NCBI GenBank assembly: GCA_039586035.1
Contig: JBDHLD010000010.1
Location: forward strand, 1 to 64,000
Direction of reading: 5' to 3'
DNA from: JBDHHQ01 sp039586035
GTDB taxonomy: Bacteria > Gemmatimonadota > Gemmatimonadetes > Longimicrobiales > Gaopeijiaceae
DNA: 64,000 nucleotides
Position 1 is the first letter of the stretch. Every line of letters begins with the position of its first letter. Position numbers and translations under genes: made by a program. Below, piece by piece: positions 14,200 to 23,049 of this stretch. The notes beneath the pieces are model-generated. The model did not search any database and had not been told where the DNA came from. It was given only the letters and a program-made list of their open reading frames with translations.

Positions 14200-15943
14200 G
14201 GGAGTCGGCCGCGGAGCGCTGAAACTCGGCCAGCCGGATGCCGATCCGGTCCTCGAGGTTCTTGGCGCGCCAGGTCGACGGTACGTCATTGGCGAGGATG
14301 CTGAAGGCGATCCGCTCGCCGGAGGCGGATCGGACGACCCCCGTGAGAGCCGAGACACGAGCGATCGTGCCTGTCTTGGCTCTCAGATTGCCCGCCGCCG
14401 AGCTGCGGTACATGCGGGGCAGCTCACGGCGGTTACCGGCTTCGGGCAGCGTCCCCCAGAAGTCCTCCCAGAGCTCTGACTCGGCCATGTAGGCGAGCAG
14501 CTCGACGAACAGACCGGCGCTCGCACGGTTCTCCGCCGAAAGGCCCGAGCCGTCGATCTGCTCGAAGACACCCGTGTGCGTGCGGACGGCGTTGGCCAGG
14601 AATCGTCGCGTGGCTTCGACGCCTCCTTCGAAGGACGCGTCGCCCACCACGGTGGCGCCCATGACCCGCAGCACGGACTCGGCATAGAGGTTGTGGCTCT
14701 GCTTGTTTACGACCTCCAGGAGCTGGCTCAACGGAGGCGAGCGGTGCTCCGCCAGGACCCGGGGTGCCGCCCCGTACCCGAAGCCCGGCCCCCAGACAGC
14801 GCGATCAACGAGGATCGAGTCGTCCGGATCGCCGGCGCTGCGGACCCGGCCGTACACGTGGATTCCCTCCTCCTCCAACACCTGGCGGAAGATGGTGGCG
14901 GCGTAGTGGGGAGGATCCGACACGGTGATCTCGCGCCACACATCGCGGCTGCCGAGCGAGATCTCGCCGACGACCCGGATCGGCTCTCCGTGGGACTCCC
15001 GAATGATCGCCAGGCGGCGTGAACGGTCGGGCGCGGAAGCCACCGTGCGCGCCGCGTTGTCGATGAGCACGCCGGCGCCCGCGGGGAGGGTCTGGATCCG
15101 CGGAGGCGCGCCCACCCAGCCCGCGGCTTCCACCCTCAGCGCGATCATGTTCTCGTTGAAGGAGAGCGCGGACACGGGAGCCGCGAACCACTCGTTCAGA
15201 TCCCTGGGATCCCACGTGGCTTCGACGGTCGGTCCCCGGAAGTACGTGCCGTCACCCACCAGATCGCCCGCGATCCCAGCGATACCGGCTTCTCGTAGCC
15301 GCACGGCCAGGGACCGAAACACCTCGGTCTCATCCGGATAGAAGCGGTCGGAGAGTGCCGGGTCCCCGGTTCCGTATAGGACGACATCGCCCTGGATGAC
15401 GCCGCCTTCGGTGGGTCCGTTCGCCAGAACGTACGTCGGATAGCGAAAGTCGGGGCCCAGGTAGTGAAGCGCGGCGGCGGTAGTGATGAGCTTGATGTTC
15501 GAGGCGGGCGCCAGCGCTTCGTGGGCGTCCCGGGCATACAACGTGTCGCCCCGGTCCAGGGAGACGGCGAGCACGCTCCACCGGGCTCTGTTCCACCCGG
15601 ACCCTCTGAGCACACCGTCGATCGACCTGCGAAGCGCCTCCACTTCGGGGTCGGGGGCGCCGAGCTTCACGGTTGCCGCCACCGTGGCCGTGTCGCTCGA
15701 CGGTGGTTCTTCAGCTCGGAGCCCGGGCCTGGGGAGGGGAGCCGCCCGCACCGCGCCTTCGGGTCGGCGACCGGTCGGGGCACGGTCGCCAGCTACCGCC
15801 TGAGGTCCGGCCTGCGCATCGGTGTCCTCCCTCTGCGCTACAGCGGGGAGGGCGGCCAGGACCACGACTGCGAGTAGCCCGAGCGCCGTCGTGACGGAGG
15901 CTGGGCGGAGTCGGGGGCGGGCTTCGGCGGGCGTATCCATCAT
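14186..15943 (-). CDS. dacB: D-Ala-D-Ala carboxypeptidase / endopeptidase (PBP4 class C)
   Basis: 585 residues with a signal peptide (LGLLAVVVLAALPAVAQ). It trims or cuts peptidoglycan cross-links in the periplasm. The penicillin-binding triad is complete: SNIK (Ser148-Lys151), SFN (261-263) and a KTG box in RAKTGT near the C-terminus. The long insert between the first two motifs is typical of S13 (DacB/PBP4) enzymes, as is the DGSGLS-AENR block. A Pro/Arg-rich linker separates the signal from the catalytic part. The start ATGATG overlaps the stop of the FAD-oxidase gene by 4 bases, so the two are probably one operon with the regulator upstream. Confidence 0.92.
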   Translation of the reverse strand: MMDTPAEARPRLRPASVTTALGLLAVVVLAALPAVAQREDTDAQAGPQAVAGDRAPTGRRPEGAVRAAPLPRPGLRAEEPPSSDTATVAATVKLGAPDPEVEALRRSIDGVLRGSGWNRARWSVLAVSLDRGDTLYARDAHEALAPASNIKLITTAAALHYLGPDFRYPTYVLANGPTEGGVIQGDVVLYGTGDPALSDRFYPDETEVFRSLAVRLREAGIAGIAGDLVGDGTYFRGPTVEATWDPRDLNEWFAAPVSALSFNENMIALRVEAAGWVGAPPRIQTLPAGAGVLIDNAARTVASAPDRSRRLAIIRESHGEPIRVVGEISLGSRDVWREITVSDPPHYAATIFRQVLEEEGIHVYGRVRSAGDPDDSILVDRAVWGPGFGYGAAPRVLAEHRSPPLSQLLEVVNKQSHNLYAESVLRVMGATVVGDASFEGGVEATRRFLANAVRTHTGVFEQIDGSGLSAENRASAGLFVELLAYMAESELWEDFWGTLPEAGNRRELPRMYRSSAAGNLRAKTGTIARVSALTGVVRSASGERIAFSILANDVPSTWRAKNLEDRIGIRLAEFQRSAADSLTPR

Positions 15944-17490
15944 GAGGCCGACGACGACGTGGGCGACCACGCTGCGCCAAGCCCGTCCAGGGGGTCCTGT
16001 TCGGGCAGCGGTAGGATCACGCCCGGATTCAGGATGCCGTCGGCGTCGAGAGAGGACTTCACGGTGCGGAACGCCTCGACCGCGGGGGGGCTCCAGATGC
16101 GGTCCAGGAGGGGTGCGCGCACGCGCCCGTCCCCGTGCTCACCCGTCAACGTCCCGCCCAGACGGGCCACCAGGTCCGTGGTGCCCTGAAGGACGTGTCG
16201 AACGCGCGCCCGCCAATCCGGATCTCGGGTCGGGACCAATGGATTGACGTGGACGTTGCCGTCGCCCGCATGGCCGAAAATGACCGCGTCCATGTCCGCG
16301 GAGTCCAGTATCGCTTCTACGCCGCGAACGTAGTCCACGAGCCGGTCCGGAGGAACGACCGAGTCCTCGATGAACTGCGTGGAGCGCAGCCCGCGCGCGG
16401 CTGCAGCGCCGATCGCTGGGCTGGCCCCGTGGCGCAGGGCCCAGAGCGCGCCGCGCGCGGCCTCGTCGCGGGCTGCCGAGAACTCCGCGTCGATCTCCCG
16501 CGCGTGACCGATGAGCGCGTCCAGGCCGTGCGCGATCCACTCCGGCGTGCCCTCCAGCTCTATCAGGAGCAATGCGCGGGCGTTCGTCGGCAAAGGCGTC
16601 GCGGCTGGGTGGCTCCGCGTGAGCTCGATGAAACGATGGCCGAAGAACTCACACGCGGCAGCGTTCAAGGCGCGGGAAAGTCGGCAGACCGTCGCTACGT
16701 TTTCCAGGTCCCTGACGCCGAGCAGGGCCACGGCGCGGTCCGGTGGCAGCGGCGCCAGGCGTAGCTTGGCCTCCGTGATGATCGCCAGCGTACCTTCACT
16801 GCCGATCACCAATTGAAGAGCGTCGGCCTCGGGGAGGAACCGGTCCAGGGCATACCCCGACGAGTTCTTGCGAACCCGAGGCCAACCGGCCTGTAGAGCG
16901 GGCCACTCGACCGACAGGGAGCGGTGCAAGCCGTCGAAGGGGCTCGGGAGCGGAGCTTCGGCAACGACCTCGAGGATCGTCCCGTCTGCGAGGACGACCG
17001 AGCACGCTTCCACCCAGTCGCGCACCGCACCGTAGCGGAAGCTCCGGGCTCCGGCCGCGTTGTTGGCGACGACCCCACCGACCGTGCAACGGTCGGCGCT
17101 CGAGGGCTGGGGGGGAAAGAACAGCCCCAGAGCCCGCGCGGCTCGGTCGACTCGAGACAAGGTCACGCCGACACCGGCGCGTACGGTCCTGGTCTCTGGG
17201 TCCACCGGTCCCAACGCGCCGAAGTGGGGTGTCAGATCCACCGCGGCGCCATACCCGACGTTTCCTCCCGGCATGCCCGTGCCGGCGCCCCGAGACACGA
17301 GCGGCACTCCCGTTTCCCTGGACCACCTGGTCAGGAGGGACACGTCCATGGCACTGCGAGGGGCTACGACGGCTCGAGGTCGAACGGCGATGGGCCCAGA
17401 AGCCGCAGAGAACGCGTGGCGCGCGGTTCGGTCCGTGCGGAAGGAGCCGGAGAAGGTCGCCGGAGGACGGAGATCGACGCCGGAGGGCAT
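15940..17490 (-). CDS. FAD-linked oxidase, glycolate oxidase GlcD / D-lactate dehydrogenase type
   Basis: 516 residues. An FAD_binding_4 (PCMH-type) domain at about 30-215 has SRGAGTGMPGGNVGYG, the pyrophosphate-binding block, and GGVVANNAAGARSFRYG. An FAD-oxidase C domain follows to the end, with the FGHAGDGNVHVN metal/substrate motif and a GTLTGEHGDGRVRAPLL block. The substrate should be a 2-hydroxy acid such as glycolate or D-lactate. No GlcE, GlcF or Fe-S partner gene is adjacent, so it resembles single-subunit D-LDH-like enzymes. The ATG at 17490 avoids overlap with the upstream regulator gene; an ATG at 17577 would run into it. Confidence 0.87.
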   Translation of the reverse strand: MPSGVDLRPPATFSGSFRTDRTARHAFSAASGPIAVRPRAVVAPRSAMDVSLLTRWSRETGVPLVSRGAGTGMPGGNVGYGAAVDLTPHFGALGPVDPETRTVRAGVGVTLSRVDRAARALGLFFPPQPSSADRCTVGGVVANNAAGARSFRYGAVRDWVEACSVVLADGTILEVVAEAPLPSPFDGLHRSLSVEWPALQAGWPRVRKNSSGYALDRFLPEADALQLVIGSEGTLAIITEAKLRLAPLPPDRAVALLGVRDLENVATVCRLSRALNAAACEFFGHRFIELTRSHPAATPLPTNARALLLIELEGTPEWIAHGLDALIGHAREIDAEFSAARDEAARGALWALRHGASPAIGAAAARGLRSTQFIEDSVVPPDRLVDYVRGVEAILDSADMDAVIFGHAGDGNVHVNPLVPTRDPDWRARVRHVLQGTTDLVARLGGTLTGEHGDGRVRAPLLDRIWSPPAVEAFRTVKSSLDADGILNPGVILPLPEQDPLDGLGAAWSPTSSSAS

Positions 17491-17525
17491 GGGCTCAGGG
17501 TAAGCCGGGGCTCCAGCCGCCCGCG

Positions 17526-17993
17526 CTAGGCCTGGGCGATCTCCGAGGGAGGGGAGGGCGTGCCGCAGTCGGAGCAATAGCCCAGCAGCTCGAGGCGGTA
17601 GCCGGTGACACTGAACCCGGCCGCCTCCCGACGCATGCGGGCCAGCGGGCCGTCCGGCAGCGTGCCGGGAAGGTCGAGGACACGGTCGCAGCGGAGGCAG
17701 CGCGCGTGATGGTGCGGATCGGTGCGCCCGTCGTATCGGGCCGAGCCGTCACCGTACGTCAGCTTGGCGGCCAGCCCACACCCGACCAGGGTTTCGAGGC
17801 TCTTGTACACGGTGGCCAGGGAGATGCCGGGGACTTGGCCCCGTACGGCGAGGAAGACCTCGTCCGCGGTGGGATGGGTCGTCGTATCCGTGAGAAAGCG
17901 ATACACCGCCGCACGCTGCTCCGTGAAACGTTGCCCGTTGGCCTCCAGGGCCTGCCGCAAGATCCGGTCGCTCGATGCCTGGTTTTCTGCCAT
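17526..17993 (-). CDS. perR: Fur-family regulator with PerR-type metal ligands
   Basis: 155 residues. The winged helix (about 10-85) includes the family's FTEQRAAVYRFL and SLATVYKSLETL. The C-terminal domain has two zinc pairs: Cys99/Cys102 and Cys140/Cys143. The regulatory-site residues match B. subtilis PerR by spacing: His40 (H37), Asp88 (D85), His94/His96 (H91/H93) and Asp107 (D104). Having Asp rather than Glu at the last position is the usual mark of peroxide-sensing PerR over iron-sensing Fur. Start: the ATG at 17993 is preferred; in-frame ATGs at 18014 and 18026 are possible. A good promoter and an imperfect Per-box-like site lie upstream, suggesting autoregulation. Confidence 0.85.
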   Translation of the reverse strand: MAENQASSDRILRQALEANGQRFTEQRAAVYRFLTDTTTHPTADEVFLAVRGQVPGISLATVYKSLETLVGCGLAAKLTYGDGSARYDGRTDPHHHARCLRCDRVLDLPGTLPDGPLARMRREAAGFSVTGYRLELLGYCSDCGTPSPPSEIAQA

Positions 17994-18061
17994 CTTCCGT
18001 GGGTCCGCGTCCATCGGGGGGCGCACGAGCGCCGCTCTGGCGCACAGTCGAACACGGAAAA

Positions 18062-18090
18062 ACCTAAACGAGCTTTCGCTGAAGTGTCAA
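18062..18090 (-). promoter_or_regulatory. Sigma-70-type promoter for the PerR-like gene
   Basis: Read on the minus strand, TTGACA (18090-18085) is a perfect -35 box and TTAGGT (18067-18062) a fair -10, with 17 bases between. It sits in one of the few AT-rich spots of the window and points at the regulator gene. Confidence 0.6.
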
Positions 18091-18093
18091 CAA

Positions 18094-18108
18094 CGATTCT
18101 CATTAGAA
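18094..18108. promoter_or_regulatory. Imperfect Per/Fur-box-like inverted repeat
   Basis: The 15 bases contain TTCT-CATT-AGAA, an inverted repeat. On the minus strand they match the PerR-box consensus TTATAATNATTATAA at 9 of 14 defined positions (6 of 7 in one half). The site is directly upstream of the regulator's -35 box and about 14 bases before the divergent start at 18122, so it could control both genes. Confidence 0.33.
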
Positions 18109-18121
18109 AGACGCGGGGATC

Positions 18122-18718
18122 ATGACGGGCAAAGCAGGTGGCGCCCCACAGTCCGGCGATCCGCTTCTCACGCTGGAACCGCTTCTCGACGTCGTCAGGG
18201 AGGCCGTCGAAGCCGGGGGATGGAGCCTGTCCGGCGTCCAGAAGACCACCAGCTACGAGTACGAAGGCCGGTGGGCTGGAGAGTCGACCCGGAGCGCCTA
18301 CCTCTTTTTTCATCCCGACGACGGCGTACGGGCCAACGTCGAGCTCGACACCCTGAGCCTCGACGTCTTCCTGGACGAAACCCGCAAAGGCATGACCGGC
18401 AACCTGGCCCTGGTGATCGAGGGGCCCGCACTCGAGGCGCTGGGTACGGTGGCGCGGGGCCTCGGCTTGCTCGCCGAGGTCGCGCGCGACTCGGTGCCGG
18501 CGGGGCTGCGGTCGCCGGTCTCGGCACGGGCGAGCCTGGGAGACGCCACTCGCTCCGTCGGCGCGGCCCAGGTCGTATTCCGGCTCAAGGTCCACATCCC
18601 GACCACGGCCATGGACGCCGGCCCTCGGGCCGTGGCAGCCGTCGTGCGGTCTGCGCTCGCCGCGTATGAGCATGCCATCGTCCACCCCCTGATCGAGGGG
18701 CTCGGTTCGAAGGAGTAG
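18122..18718 (+). CDS. Hypothetical protein divergent from the PerR-like regulator
   Basis: 198 residues, no signal peptide or membrane segment. I do not recognise a family. It begins with an acidic amphipathic helix (LEPLLDVVREAVEAGGW), followed by aromatic strands (TTSYEYEGRWAGESTRSAYLFFH), an ELDTLSLDVFLDE segment, a long Ala/Leu/Arg-rich middle and a final helix. There are no cysteines and no obvious catalytic pattern. The ATG follows a GGGG. It is the only gene divergent from the PerR-like regulator and shares its control region, so a role in oxidative or metal stress is a fair guess and no more. Confidence 0.65.
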   Translation: MTGKAGGAPQSGDPLLTLEPLLDVVREAVEAGGWSLSGVQKTTSYEYEGRWAGESTRSAYLFFHPDDGVRANVELDTLSLDVFLDETRKGMTGNLALVIEGPALEALGTVARGLGLLAEVARDSVPAGLRSPVSARASLGDATRSVGAAQVVFRLKVHIPTTAMDAGPRAVAAVVRSALAAYEHAIVHPLIEGLGSKE

Positions 18719-18780
18719 CCCGCCGGCCGCGGAGATCCGCTCGCGGGGTGCGGCGAGGTGGCTGGCCGTGACTGGATCGC

Positions 18781-18810
18781 TTGCCGGCCGAAGACGGCAC
18801 CCCTTACTCT
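18781..18810 (+). promoter_or_regulatory. Candidate promoter for acetyl-CoA synthetase
   Basis: TTGCCG at 18781-18786 and TACTCT at 18805-18810 with an 18-base spacer. The expected leader is about 66 bases. The match is only moderate. Nothing else stands out in the 164-base gap before acs. Confidence 0.33.
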
Positions 18811-18882
18811 GACCGCCGACCTCGGGGCGGACCTCCTGCAGGCGACCGCGTCGATCCACGAACCACGAATCTGGGAGACGGA

Positions 18883-20841
18883 ATGAGCTCGGAAGGTGGC
18901 GCCCTGGACGTACTTCTGCACGAAGATCGTCGGTTTCCGCCTCCCCCCGACTTTCGGGAGCGGGCAGTCCTCTCCGACCCGTCCGTCTACGAGCGCGCCC
19001 AAGCCGACCCGGAGGGGTTCTGGGCTGGGTGGGCCGAGGAGTTGGACTGGTTCGAGCGTTGGCACACCGTATTGGAGTGGACGCCGCCCCACGCCAAGTG
19101 GTTCCTCGGCGGGAAGCTCAACGTCTCCCACAACTGTCTCGATCGTCACCTGACCGGGCCCAAGCGCAACCAGGCGGCGCTCATCTGGGAGGGCGAGCCC
19201 GGCGACACGCGAACCTACACGTACTGGGATCTGCATCGCGAAGTCAGCAAGTTCGCGAATGTCCTGCGAGGTCTGGGGGTGGAGCGCGGCGACCGCGTCG
19301 CCATCTACCTACCCATGATCCCCGAAGCGGCCATCGCCATGCTGGCCTGCGCCCGGATCGGGGCACCGCACTCGGTGGTGTTCGGCGGCTTCAGCCCGGA
19401 ATCGCTGGCGGACCGGATCAACGACGCCACCGCCAACTGCCTCATCACCGCCGACGGCGGATTCCGGCGGGGCGGCGTCGTCCCTCTCAAGAGCAACGCC
19501 GACAAGGCACTCGAGAGCTGCCCGACGATCGAGAGCGTGGTGGTCGTCGCCCGCGGGGCGGCCCTGGGCGACGGCGCGGAAACCGCCATGACGCCGGGAA
19601 GGGACCACTGGTACCACGAGCTCATGGAGACGGCGTCGGCGGACTGCCCGCCGGAGCCGATGGATGCTGAAGACCTTCTCTACATCCTCTACACCTCGGG
19701 CACGACGGGGAAGCCGAAGGGCGTGGTCCACACGACCGGCGGTTACCTGACGCAGGTCTACGCGACCACGAAGGCGGTGTTCGATCTGCAGGACGACGAC
19801 GTGTACTGGTGCACCGCGGACGTGGGGTGGGTGACGGGCCACAGCTACATCGTGTACGGCCCCCTGGCGAACGGCGCGACGGTCCTGATGTACGAGGGTG
19901 CGCCGGACTGGCCCCACAGAGGACGGTTCTGGGAGCTCTGCGAGAAGTACGGCGTCACGGTCTTCTACACGGCACCCACGGCCATTCGGGCGTTCATGCG
20001 TTGGGGTGACGAGTGGCCGGGCAAGTTCGACATGTCCCGGCTCCGCCTCCTGGGGACGGTGGGAGAGCCCATCAACCCGGAGGCGTGGATGTGGTATCAC
20101 GAGGTGATCGGGGGCGCTCGCTGCCCGATCGTCGACACGTGGTGGCAGACGGAGACCGGGGGGATCATGATCACGCCCCTACCGGGCATCCTGGAGACCA
20201 AGCCCGGGAGCGCGACTCGGGCGTTTCCGGGCATAGCCGCCACGATCATGAGCGATGAGGGGGACGAGGTCCGGGCAGGCTATCTGGCCATCACGGCTCC
20301 CTGGCCCGGCATGCTGCGGACGATCTACGGCGACGACCAGCGGTATCGGGACACCTATTGGTCCAAGTGGCCCGACATCTACTTCCCAGGGGACGGCGCT
20401 CACACCGACGACGACGGCTACTTCTGGATCATGGGCCGAGTCGACGACGTGCTGAACGTGGCGGGTCACCGCATCGGCACCATGGAGGTGGAGAGCGCCC
20501 TGGTGGACCACGAAGCGGTGGCCGAATCAGCCGTCGTCGGGAAGGCCGACGAGATCAAGGGCCAGGCCATCGCGGCTTTCGTCACGGTGAAGGAGGGGGT
20601 CGAGACCTCGGATGAGCTCACGGCCGAGCTGAAGGGGCATGTCGTGAAGAAGATCGGAGCGATCGCGAGGCCTGCGGACATCATCTTTTCGGCCGAGCTG
20701 CCCAAGACGCGCTCGGGAAAGATCATGCGCAGGCTGCTCCGAGATATCGCGGAAGGTCGCACCCTCGGCGACACCACGACGCTCGCTGATCCGGCGGTGG
20801 TCGCCAGCCTGCAAGCCCAACATGAAGAAGCCGAGGGCTGA
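18883..20841 (+). CDS. acsA: Acetyl-CoA synthetase
   Basis: 652 residues, the exact size class of Acs. It converts acetate, ATP and CoA to acetyl-CoA through acetyl-AMP. Motifs in order: the N-terminal ACS block (WFERWHTVLEW; GGKLNVSHNCLDRHL), the P-loop-like YTSGTTGKPKGVVHTTGGY near 269-287, DVGWVTGHSYIVYGPL, the WWQTETGG substrate block, GRVDDVLNVAGHRIGT at the domain hinge, and PKTRSGKIMRR near 605-615, whose Lys is the usual acetylation-controlled residue. The ATG at 18883 is preceded by GGGAGACGG; a TTG at 18781 would overlap the candidate promoter. A small gene follows after 9 bases. Confidence 0.96.
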   Translation: MSSEGGALDVLLHEDRRFPPPPDFRERAVLSDPSVYERAQADPEGFWAGWAEELDWFERWHTVLEWTPPHAKWFLGGKLNVSHNCLDRHLTGPKRNQAALIWEGEPGDTRTYTYWDLHREVSKFANVLRGLGVERGDRVAIYLPMIPEAAIAMLACARIGAPHSVVFGGFSPESLADRINDATANCLITADGGFRRGGVVPLKSNADKALESCPTIESVVVVARGAALGDGAETAMTPGRDHWYHELMETASADCPPEPMDAEDLLYILYTSGTTGKPKGVVHTTGGYLTQVYATTKAVFDLQDDDVYWCTADVGWVTGHSYIVYGPLANGATVLMYEGAPDWPHRGRFWELCEKYGVTVFYTAPTAIRAFMRWGDEWPGKFDMSRLRLLGTVGEPINPEAWMWYHEVIGGARCPIVDTWWQTETGGIMITPLPGILETKPGSATRAFPGIAATIMSDEGDEVRAGYLAITAPWPGMLRTIYGDDQRYRDTYWSKWPDIYFPGDGAHTDDDGYFWIMGRVDDVLNVAGHRIGTMEVESALVDHEAVAESAVVGKADEIKGQAIAAFVTVKEGVETSDELTAELKGHVVKKIGAIARPADIIFSAELPKTRSGKIMRRLLRDIAEGRTLGDTTTLADPAVVASLQAQHEEAEG

Positions 20842-20850
20842 GGAGCCAAC

Positions 20851-21234
20851 ATGCACGACGTTCTCCGCGCCCGTCTCCTCCGAAAGATCGAATCTCTGCC
20901 GGAGGACCAGATCTATCAGGTGCTCGACTACATCGAGTTCCTCGAGTCGAAGTACACGCCTGACATGACCGAGGAGACCTCCGGGCTCCAGCGCTTTGCC
21001 GAGCGCCTGGAGGATCGCCTGCGGCGGAGGACGGTCAGTCCGGCCAACATCCGCGAGGCATTTCAGCTCATCGCGGCGGCGGACCGGGCCCTGTCCTCCG
21101 TTTCCCAGGCGGGTAAGCAGATCATGAGCGATCTCGGCGTGATCGAGGGGGATGATACCCGGAAGGAGCCCTCCGACCGGGACGAGGATCGTGGGCCCGA
21201 TAGCCACCCGGGAGAGGGTGAATCGCAGGGTTGA
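20851..21234 (+). CDS. Small acidic protein with DUF2281-like N-terminus
   Basis: 127 residues. The first 40 (RLLRKIESLPEDQIYQVLDYIEFLESKY) resemble DUF2281, a short helical motif found in small proteins that often pair with toxins or enzymes. The middle is an amphipathic helix and the last 25 residues are acidic and disordered (Asp/Glu/Gly/Ser). No catalytic motif. It begins 9 bases after acsA with GAGGAG in the gap, so it is clearly co-transcribed with it. No toxin partner is beside it. Its own stop overlaps the -35 box of the guaB promoter. Confidence 0.72.
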   Translation: MHDVLRARLLRKIESLPEDQIYQVLDYIEFLESKYTPDMTEETSGLQRFAERLEDRLRRRTVSPANIREAFQLIAAADRALSSVSQAGKQIMSDLGVIEGDDTRKEPSDRDEDRGPDSHPGEGESQG

Positions 21235-21260
21235 CACTCCTCCGTGGGCTCGGGTAAGAT
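21231..21260 (+). promoter_or_regulatory. Sigma-70 promoter for IMP dehydrogenase
   Basis: A perfect TTGACA at 21231-21236 and a near-consensus TAAGAT at 21255-21260 are 18 bases apart. The -35 box overlaps the stop codon of the preceding gene. The expected leader before the ATG at 21354 is about 85 bases, in which I see no recognisable riboswitch. Confidence 0.65.
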
Positions 21261-21353
21261 GGCCCATGGAAAGACCGCTCACGCCCGTGACCCGACGCTG
21301 GAACGCGTTGGGTGGCGGGCGTCTTGCATAGATCCCGACCTGCGAGAGAGACC

Positions 21354-22832
21354 ATGAGCCAGCCGGTTGGCCGTCGAAGCGCCATCATCGGCGAAGCCCT
21401 CACCTTCGACGACGTTCTGCTCGTGCCCGGGCATTCGACCGTCCACCCCAAGGACACGGACGTCCGTTCGCTTCTCACGCCCAGCATCCCCCTGCAGATT
21501 CCCCTGCTGACCGCCGCGATGGACACCGTCACGGAGTCCCGTATGGCGATCGCCATGGCCAGGGAAGGGGGGATGGGGATCATCCACAAGAACCTGACCA
21601 TCGACCAACAGGCCCAGGAGGTGGACAGGGTCAAGCGTTCCGAGAGCGGCATGATCCTCGATCCGATCACGCTCGGGCCCGACCGCACCCTACGGGACGC
21701 CCACGTGCTGATGGCGCGCTTCTCGATCAGCGGCGTTCCCATCGTGGAAGCGGACGGGAAGTTGGTCGGCATCGTCACGAACCGGGACCTGCAGTTCGAG
21801 ACCGATCTGGACCAGTCCCTCCAGGCGGTCATGACGTCCAAGAGCCTGGTGACGGCGCCGGAGGGCACGACCCTGCAGCAGGCGGAGCGCATCCTCCACG
21901 AGCACCGGATCGAAAAGCTCCCCGTCGTAGACGCCGGGGGCAGGCTGCGGGGCCTCATCACGGTCAAGGACATCTTCAAGCGGCGTCAGCACCCGAACGC
22001 GTGCAAGGACGATCACGGCCGCCTTCGGGTGGGGGCGGCGGTGGGCGCCTCGCCGAGCGACCTGGATCGCGCGCGTGCCCTGGTCGAGGCCGGCACCGAC
22101 GCCCTGATCGTAGACACGTCCCACGGCCATGCGGAGGGCGTGCTCAAGGCGGTCGCCCGGACCCGGGAGGCGTTTCCGGACGCGCAGCTGATCGCCGGGA
22201 ACATCGGGACGTCCGACGGCGCGCGGGCTCTCGCGGAGCGGGGCGTCGACGCGGTGAAGGTGGGCGTGGGGCCGGGCTCCATCTGCACGACCCGCGTCGT
22301 CACGGGTGTGGGCCTACCTCAGCTCACCGCCATCATGGACGCGGTCGACGGCGTGAAGTCCGAGACGTGTGTGATCGCCGACGGCGGCATCCGCTACTCG
22401 GGCGACATCGTCAAAGCCCTGGCCGCGGGCGCGCACTCGGTCATGATGGGATCCATGTTCGCCGGCACCGAGGAGTCGCCGGGCGAGTCCTTCCTGCTGG
22501 AAGGGCGGCGGTTCAAGACGGTGCGTGGCATGGGCTCCCTGTCGGCCATGGCCGACGGATCGGCGGACCGCTACTTCCAGGATCCCTCCGAGGAGACGCA
22601 GAAGCTGGTGCCGGAAGGGGTGGAAGCGCGGGTGCCGTACAAGGGACCCATGGCCGATCAGGTGTTCCAACTGGTCGGCGGGCTCCGGAGCGGCATGGGC
22701 CTGGTCGGCGCCGGCACGTTGAGCGAGCTCCACGAGGTGGCGCGTTTCCTGAGGGTGACGCCCGGGGGGCTCCGAGAGTCCCACCCGCACGACGTCGTGA
22801 TCACGCGAGAGGCGCCCAACTACCACCTGTGA
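21354..22832 (+). CDS. guaB: Inosine-5'-monophosphate dehydrogenase
   Basis: 492 residues, the usual length. It oxidises IMP to XMP with NAD, the committed step to GMP. LTFDDVLLVPGHSTV opens the barrel. Two CBS domains are inserted at about 95-210 (SISGVPIVEADGKLVGIVTNRDL; RIEKLPVVDAGGRLRGLITVKDI). The catalytic loop GVGPGSICTTR holds the active-site Cys at about 311. The IMP-binding DGGIRYSGDI and GSMFAGTEESPGE blocks and the flap region (GMGSLSAM; YFQ) are intact. The ATG at 21354 follows GAGAGAGA. A GTG at 21312 would add 14 residues with no family match. Confidence 0.96.
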   Translation: MSQPVGRRSAIIGEALTFDDVLLVPGHSTVHPKDTDVRSLLTPSIPLQIPLLTAAMDTVTESRMAIAMAREGGMGIIHKNLTIDQQAQEVDRVKRSESGMILDPITLGPDRTLRDAHVLMARFSISGVPIVEADGKLVGIVTNRDLQFETDLDQSLQAVMTSKSLVTAPEGTTLQQAERILHEHRIEKLPVVDAGGRLRGLITVKDIFKRRQHPNACKDDHGRLRVGAAVGASPSDLDRARALVEAGTDALIVDTSHGHAEGVLKAVARTREAFPDAQLIAGNIGTSDGARALAERGVDAVKVGVGPGSICTTRVVTGVGLPQLTAIMDAVDGVKSETCVIADGGIRYSGDIVKALAAGAHSVMMGSMFAGTEESPGESFLLEGRRFKTVRGMGSLSAMADGSADRYFQDPSEETQKLVPEGVEARVPYKGPMADQVFQLVGGLRSGMGLVGAGTLSELHEVARFLRVTPGGLRESHPHDVVITREAPNYHL

Positions 22833-23049
22833 GTGGGGTCGTGGTGGTGCGGCGTGCCCCGATCCCGCCTCGCCCGGGTCCGGAACCGGTGGGGCTCCGC
22901 TATCGTCCCCCACGGATACTGTCGATGCCAGGGGAAACCGGGGTGCGCGTCTTCTTGTCCCCGGGCCGCGCTGACCGCATAGTCGGCTGGCCTGGAAGCC
23001 CGCGTCCAACGTGCGCGACCTCCGCCCGACAACCCGCAAACGAGCGTTC

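Noticed and set aside
16083..16095. Runs of G and other homopolymer stretches that might hint at frameshifts
   Set aside because: The FAD-oxidase protein stays conserved on both sides of them, so there is no sign of a broken frame.
22833..23049. Possible riboswitch or small RNA between guaB and the aminotransferase gene
   Set aside because: I see no known purine or other aptamer core and no clear terminator or promoter; the stretch looks like plain spacer.
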